From positions 1 to 37,887 of the forward strand of contig JAKISM010000002.1 of NCBI GenBank assembly GCA_021648585.1: a stretch of DNA of 37,887 bases. The letters are read 5' to 3'. Below the pieces are notes generated by a model that was not told where the DNA came from, did not search any database, and saw only the letters and a list, made by a program, of their open reading frames with translations. This document shows positions 34,067 through 37,887 of this stretch, piece by piece. Source of the stretch: Devosiaceae bacterium (GTDB lineage: Bacteria > Pseudomonadota > Alphaproteobacteria > Rhizobiales > Devosiaceae). A program made the translations under genes and the position numbers. The number at the start of each line of letters is the position of its first letter. Position 1 is the first letter of the stretch.

Positions 34067-34759
34067 TTAATTAAGAGCGCTTGAACTATCAACATGAACA
34101 CCAGGGCCCATTGTTGAAGAAATTGTAATACGCTTAATATAAACGCCTTTAGCACCTGATGGTTTGGCTTTTTGCACAGCCCTTACAAATGCTTTAATAT
34201 TTTCTAATAAAGCTTTTTGATCAAAAGAAGCTTTACCAACACCTGCATGAAGAATTCCAGCTTTTTCAACACGAAATTCAACAGCGCCGCCTTTAGCATC
34301 TTTAACCGCTTGTGCAACATCTGGCGTAACCGTGCCAACTTTTGGGTTTGGCATTAGATTACGAGGCCCAAGCACCTTACCTAAACGTCCAACAAGTGGC
34401 ATCATGTCAGGAGTTGCAATGCAGCGATCAAAATCAATCTTACCAGCTAAAACTTCATCAGCTAATTCTTTATCACCAACAATATCTGCACCAGCCGCTC
34501 TAGCTTCATCAGCCTTTGCATCTTTTGCAAAAACTGCAACACGAACTGTTTTTCCTGTACCGTTAGGTAAGTTAATCACACCACGTACCATTTGGTCGGC
34601 ATGACGAGGATCAACACCAAGATTAATAGCAATATCAACGCTTTCGTCAAATTTTGCGGTTGCCCGCTCTTTGATCATTTTTATAGCTTCATCAATAGAA
34701 TAATTTGTATTTTTATCAATGCCATTAAGGGCAGCTTTATATCTTTTATTACTAGCCAT
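34067..34759 (-). CDS. rplA: 50S ribosomal protein L1
   Basis: The product from the ATG at 34759 is 230 residues (MASNKRYKAALNGIDKN). L1 signatures include INLGVDPRHADQMVRGVINL, GTGKTVRVAVFAK, LGPRNLMPNPKVGTVTPDV and KPSGAKGVYIKRITISSTMG. The frame could extend five codons to 34774, but that would overlap rplK and lacks a reason. L1 sits on the ribosomal L1 stalk and usually represses the rplK-rplA mRNA. It starts four bases after rplK. Confidence 0.97.
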   Translation of the reverse strand: MASNKRYKAALNGIDKNTNYSIDEAIKMIKERATAKFDESVDIAINLGVDPRHADQMVRGVINLPNGTGKTVRVAVFAKDAKADEARAAGADIVGDKELADEVLAGKIDFDRCIATPDMMPLVGRLGKVLGPRNLMPNPKVGTVTPDVAQAVKDAKGGAVEFRVEKAGILHAGVGKASFDQKALLENIKAFVRAVQKAKPSGAKGVYIKRITISSTMGPGVHVDSSSALN

Positions 34760-34763
34760 AATC

Positions 34764-35192
34764 TTATTCCCCAACCTCTAGACCCATTGAGCGAGCAGAG
34801 CCCGCAACCTGCTTCATAGCAGCCTCAATAGTATCTGCATTTAGATCTTTCATCTTTTTCTTTGCGATAGTTTTTAATTGCGCTTGAGAAATCGAGCCAG
34901 CAACTTCATGTCCGGGCTTATTCGAGCCTGATTTAATATTTAGCTCTTGCTTAATGAAATAACTAACAGGCGGCATTTTAAGCTCAAACGTAAAGCTCTT
35001 ATCCGCAAAGATAGTAATAATAGTTGGAATTGGTGCGCCCTTCTCAAGTTCTTGCGTCTTAGCGTTAAACGCCTTACAAAATTCCATGATATTTAGACCA
35101 CGCTGACCAAGAGCTGGTCCAATTGGTGGCGCAGGATTTGCAGATCCTGCTGGCACTTGCAATTTCAAGTAGCCGGTAATTTTCTTCGCCAT
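34764..35192 (-). CDS. rplK: 50S ribosomal protein L11
   Basis: The 142-residue protein begins MAKKITGYLKLQVPAGSANP and includes PPIGPALGQRGLNIMEFCKA and the C-terminal rRNA-binding GSARSMGLEV. The ATG at 35192 has AAGGA seven bases upstream; the longer frame to 35228 is not supported. L11 forms the GTPase-associated centre. Normally secE and nusG precede rplK; here an IS3 element and repeats lie upstream instead. Confidence 0.97.
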   Translation of the reverse strand: MAKKITGYLKLQVPAGSANPAPPIGPALGQRGLNIMEFCKAFNAKTQELEKGAPIPTIITIFADKSFTFELKMPPVSYFIKQELNIKSGSNKPGHEVAGSISQAQLKTIAKKKMKDLNADTIEAAMKQVAGSARSMGLEVGE

Positions 35193-35233
35193 ATTTCGTC
35201 CTTTCAAAAACTTACCCAAGAAGGGCAATGATT

Positions 35234-35310
35234 AGCTCCAAAATTAGAGCTGTTTGACGTTTGTGGTACAAGGTTTAACCGATGAATGGCATCATCGCCC
35301 TCTCCCACAA
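35234..35310 (-). promoter_or_regulatory. Structured leader of rplK-rplA
   Basis: On the minus strand TTGTGG (35305-35310) pairs with CCACAA (35261-35266), enclosing the hairpin CGATGA/TCATCG (35280-35297) and GGTTAAACC. A further stem AGCTC/GAGCT lies at 35234-35251, between this fold and the rplK ribosome site. A nested structure just before rplK is where L1 or another r-protein would exert feedback. No promoter could be assigned with confidence. Confidence 0.4.
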
Positions 35311-35522
35311 TCTCTTTTTATGCTTGTCGCCGTTATTCTTTTTCCACACTCACATCTCGCTGGGTTGCCTTCTTTATCCTTGTCGCCGTTGGTCGCTTAC
35401 GCTCCCGACCCCGACACCCCCGCCGTTTGTTCTTTTTCCATTTTATATCTCGCTAGGTTGTTCTTTTATTCTTGCCGCCGTTGTTATTTTTCCATTTTAT
35501 ATCTTGCTTGGTTGCTCTCTTT
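35311..35522. repeat. Three degenerate ~55-bp tandem repeats upstream of rplK
   Basis: Copies at about 35311-35368, 35370-35460 and 35461-35515 share CTTGTCGCCGTT, then TTCTTTTTCCA, ATATCTCGCTAGGTTG and an A+T tail. The middle copy is interrupted by about 35 GC-rich bases (around 35389-35420) that contain GGTCG/CGACC ends. The array stops at the left end of the IS element. Open frames through it are repeat by-products. Confidence 0.65.
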
Positions 35523-35556
35523 GATGTGCCCCAGCTTTTGTAGGCACTTTGTTACT

Positions 35557-36439
35557 TCATTTTGCCATCATCTCAAAATCCACGGGTGATAGCATCCCGT
35601 TGTTACCATGTTTTCTTTTCGAATTATAGAACATTTCGATATAATCGAACACGTCTTGGCGTGCTAATTCCCGTGTTTTGTAAGTTTTACGCTTAATCCG
35701 CTCGGTTTTGAGTAGATGAAAAAAGCTTTCAGCAACCGCATTATCCCACGGGTCAAGCCCGAGGGCAGGCTCCACAGTTTCCACGCCTGCTCATGCTAGC
35801 TTCCAGATTATACACCACTAAGAATGATTGCCACTCTTTACTTGTAAACTGGCTGCCTTGGTCAGAATGAACAATCACTTTATTCTTTGGTTTACGCCTC
35901 CAAACAGCCATCAATAAAGCGTTCAGCGCAAGGCTTGTTTGCATCCGAGCACCCATTGACCAGCCAACAACACGGCGTGAGTAAAGGTCAATAACAACGG
36001 CCAAGTAGAGCCAGCCTTCCTGTGTTTTAATATAAGTAATATCTGTCACCCAAACCTTGTCTGGTGTCGTTACATCAAAGTTTTGCTTAAGTTGATTAGC
36101 CGCTACAATAGATGGCTTTGTGCCATATTTACTAGAACGGCGTTTATAACCAATTTGCGCCTTAAGCCCGCACTTTTGCATGAGCCTTGCTACAGTGTTT
36201 GGCGCACAGTTCTCGCCCATATCAAGCAGGTCATGATGAACCTTGCGGTAGCCATAAACACAGCCGCTTTCCAGCCATGCTTGTTTGATGAACCCCGTAA
36301 GGCGGCGCTGACGCTTGACCATATTACTTAAGCCAGATTTAAGCCACGCATAAAACCCGCTCGGATGCACACGCAAAACACGGCACATGGCGCGGATAGA
36401 AAACTCTAGCCTATGCGCCTTGATAAAGGCGTACTTCAC
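35557..36439 (-). pseudogene. IS3-family transposase OrfB (DDE integrase), disrupted
   Basis: Two frames make up OrfB: 35774-36439 (HTH_21 and the start of the rve core, with the DDE aspartates in VWVTDITYI and VIHSDQGSQFTS) and 35557-35748 (AVAESFFHLLKTERIKRKTY, carrying the catalytic Glu). Between the RRGNC and WDNAVAES segments, 25 extra bases shift the frame, so the catalytic glutamate is cut off from the rest and a full protein cannot be made. The GTG start overlaps the OrfA stop (GTGA). The OrfB frame is also open upstream to the A6G site, as needed for OrfAB fusion. Confidence 0.88.
35749..35773. repeat. 25-bp palindromic insertion inside orfB
   Basis: On the minus strand the extra bases end in CCCTCGGGCTTGACCCG and, with the adjacent TGGG, form CCCTCGGG-CTTGA-CCCGTGGG, a stem with a single mismatch. 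It interrupts codons for Cys and Trp in a conserved motif. It is GC-rich compared with the window and looks like a copy of a short mobile palindromic repeat. Confidence 0.6.
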
Positions 36440-36717
36440 AGGGTTTCCTTGGCGAAGTACGCCGTGGCCTTTTTTAGAATGTCACGCTCCTCAGTAACAC
36501 GCCTAAGCTCTGCTTTGAGGCGGCGGTTCTCTTGAGCCTGATCGAGTGCATCGGTAATATCTAGCTCTGGTTCATGAAATTTCTTAATCCAATCTCGCAT
36601 TGACTTCGTGCAAATCCCCAGCCGTTCCGACACATCTTTAATCGAGTAACCTCGCTCTTTAACCTGCGCAACAGCGTCTCGTTTGAACTCGTCAGTATAA
36701 CGTATTCCTTTACCCAT
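36436..36717 (-). CDS. IS3-family transposase OrfA (helix-turn-helix)
   Basis: The 93-residue protein starts MGKGIRYTDEFKRDAVAQV and contains the HTH_Tnp_1 fold (VKERGYSIKDVSERLGICTK, SMRDWIKKF). A leucine-zipper-like coil follows (ENRRLKAELRRVTEERDILK), standard for IS3-group OrfA. The AAAAAAG slippery stretch in codons for LKK near the end would allow -1 slippage into the OrfB frame. The frame itself is intact, but without a working OrfB it cannot move the element. Confidence 0.92.
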   Translation of the reverse strand: MGKGIRYTDEFKRDAVAQVKERGYSIKDVSERLGICTKSMRDWIKKFHEPELDITDALDQAQENRRLKAELRRVTEERDILKKATAYFAKETL

Positions 36718-36779
36718 TTGTAAATCTCCTTGTTTCCAATTGTAACAAACAAAGTGTCTACTTTTCTAGGGGCACATCA

Positions 36780-37382
36780 CTGATCAATAATGCGGGTATT
36801 ATGTTTCCGCCACCGAGTTTAAGCGCTGATGGGTATGAATCACAATTTGGGGTGAACTTTATTGGTCACTATGTGCTAACAGCACTTTTGCTTCCTATAT
36901 TGCAAAACAGCAATCACGGGCGGGTTGTTACACTTAGCAGCATAGCGCACCGCAACGGGAAAATCGATTTTGACAACCTTAAACTCGAAAAGCCATTCAA
37001 CAAGTTTCGCGAATACGGGCAGAGTAAAGTTGCAGATTTGATCTTTGCTATCGAGTTAAATAAAAGACTTGGTGCAAGCGGCTCGCCTGTTGTTTCGATT
37101 GCCTGCCACCCTGGAGTTAGCAAGACAGAACTATTGCGAACAGACGTTCTAAAGATGATTGAAACAGTAGATTATATGGCTGCAAATCAGGGTGCATTTT
37201 CTACCCTATTTGCCGCAACCGAACCCATGGAAGGTGGCAGCTATATCGGCCCTAATGGAAGTGATGAGATTAACGGTTACCCAGCACCAGCACATATCGC
37301 TCCCTACGCGCTAGATGAAAAAATTGGAACTCTTCTTTGGGAATATGCAGAAAAAGAAACAGGGGTAAGATTTGCTTTTTAA
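36780..37382 (+). pseudogene. Short-chain dehydrogenase/reductase, 5' end removed by the IS
   Basis: The in-frame sequence starts at the IS edge with LINNAGIM, the NNAG motif that normally lies near residue 85-90 of SDR proteins. The catalytic Ser (VVTLSSIAHR) and YxxxK (YGQSK) and a retinol-dehydrogenase-like C-terminal part (ACHPGVSKTELL) follow. The cofactor-binding TGxxxGIG and first beta strands are missing. An ATG at 36801 could make a shorter product, but it would lack the NAD(P) site. It is therefore a truncated gene, not a small intact SDR. Confidence 0.85.
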
Positions 37383-37510
37383 GACTCGCAATGGTGTAAG
37401 TAATTTGGGGGTAAGCTCACCTTTTAATAAGCTCAGGGTGAGGTTAGGGAGCAAGGTGAGGGTGTGTCGCAATCTAACCTGCTTTTTAATAATCGCAATG
37501 GTGTAAATAA
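37374..37510. repeat. Direct repeat and REP-like palindrome downstream of the SDR remnant
   Basis: The 30-base segments at 37374-37403 and 37481-37510 (both with TCGCAATGGTGTAA) agree at 27 of 30 positions; the first includes the SDR stop codon. Between them lies a palindrome (37416-37442), CTCACC and GGTGAG around AAGCTCAG, which resembles dispersed AAGCTCAGGGTGAGG-type repeats, and a further GGTGAG (37455-37460). The rest of 37511-37751 shows no gene. Confidence 0.55.
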
Positions 37511-37751
37511 GAACAATTTATTTCAGCTCTCACTTGCAAAACCCAGTATCTATCTTTTTCACAGCATGCAAGAAACCCTCCCCAAAGTCTGTTGCTGCAA
37601 TTTGCCGAACCGAACGTTACGTTACAGCAAAAATTGATTTCTAAGTGCAGTATATTTGTTTAAAATCTATAGGGTTAGCAACAAAATAATTTCATTGACA
37701 ATCACCAAAAATTACGTTCCGCTTGTGTTTTTGAGAGAGTAACTATAATCC

Positions 37752-37887
37752 ATGCGCAGACATAAATTTATTACAGTCTTTGAGGTAAGCGGCTCTATGC
37801 TTGCCATTTTATATGCTTTGCTAATTGCTTCAAATACTGGCAACGAAATACTTGGCTTTACCCAATTTCTGGTGTCATCTGGCTTGT
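37752..37887 (+). CDS. Small membrane protein, partial (runs off the window)
   Basis: An ATG frame stays open to the end of the window (45 codons). It begins MRRHKFITVFEVSG and continues with a hydrophobic helix (SMLAILYALLIASN) and a second hydrophobic start (EILGFTQFLVSSGL), so it is probably a multi-helix membrane protein. A purine-rich GAGAGAG lies some distance upstream, so the start is moderately supported. The family is not recognised. Confidence 0.5.
   Translation, partial: MRRHKFITVFEVSGSMLAILYALLIASNTGNEILGFTQFLVSSGL

Larger units (their letters stand above)
35523..36778 (-). mobile_element. IS3-family insertion sequence, defective
   Basis: The element is about 1.25 kb, with terminal inverted repeats at 35523-35551 and 36750-36778 that agree at 21 of 29 positions and share GATGTGCCCC at the tips and CACTTTG inside. 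It encodes OrfA and OrfB in the IS3 arrangement, with an A6G slippery site (36469-36475, minus strand) for programmed -1 frameshifting. No matching 3-4 base target duplication is visible at the flanks, and orfB is interrupted, so the copy is probably immobile and sits at a rearranged junction. Confidence 0.85.

Noticed and set aside
35311..35515. Possible CRISPR array
   Set aside because: The units are degenerate over their whole length, are not separated by unique spacers of fixed size, and have no cas genes near.
35254..35589. Cys/Leu/Ser-rich frames (111 and 80 codons) through the repeats upstream of rplK
   Set aside because: They are translations of the degenerate repeats; they repeat with the DNA unit and have no ribosome site.
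35749..35784. Programmed frameshift as explanation for the split orfB
   Set aside because: The programmed site of IS3 elements is the A6G at 36469-36475. The second break is caused by 25 extra bases in a conserved motif.
36801..37382. Intact small SDR starting at the ATG at 36801
   Set aside because: The reading frame continues upstream with LINNAG to the IS edge and lacks the NAD(P)-binding N-terminus.

Overview
The window is A+T-rich chromosomal DNA from an alphaproteobacterium. A CckA hybrid kinase lies next to a flgBC-fliEQR-flhB cluster, with fliOP divergent from it. There is also a run of miaA/serB, DUF2065-hflC-hflK and folA-thyA genes, and the RpoB/RpoC proteins (1381 and 1423 aa) have the alphaproteobacterial form. 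The mixture looks most like a low-GC relative of the Rhizobiales/Caulobacter side of the class, but the species cannot be named from the sequence. No tRNA, rRNA or CRISPR array was seen.

Layout. 1-2166: the start of an unknown leftward gene, then an NmrA-type NAD(P)-binding protein divergent from a LysR regulator. 2176-9789: cckA and the flagellar export/rod genes. flgB-flgC-fliE-fliQ-fliR-flhB run leftward and fliO-fliP run rightward. A perfect CtrA-type box (TTAA-N7-TTAAC) lies in the divergent spacer, which fits CckA sitting at the top of the CtrA phosphorelay. flhB appears to start at an ATA codon, so ATG-based gene calling loses its first 38 residues. 9804-13371: an accessory block with a 39-codon remnant of a DUF1801 gene, tryptophanase with a structured leader, and a hipBA toxin-antitoxin pair behind an array of inverted repeats. 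13374-15322: pdxJ coupled to an unidentified membrane transporter.

15374-18046: dispersed hairpin repeats, then ilvB-ilvN behind a classical attenuator, made of a 17-residue Ile/Val/Leu-rich leader peptide followed by an intrinsic terminator. 18128-24024: miaA and serB start 13 bp apart in divergent orientation. DUF2065-hflC-hflK (membrane protease regulators) and thyA-GNAT-folA (thymidylate/folate cycle) follow, both tightly overlapped. 24044-35192: rpoC, rpoB, rplL, rplJ, rplA and rplK in standard order with leader hairpins.

35193-37887: upstream of rplK the expected secE-nusG pair is missing. In its place are a leader-like fold, degenerate ~55-bp tandem repeats and an IS3-family element. 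The IS transposase is broken by a 25-bp palindromic insertion, and the IS truncates a short-chain dehydrogenase on its other side without a visible target duplication, so it marks a rearrangement junction. The window ends inside a small membrane-protein ORF.
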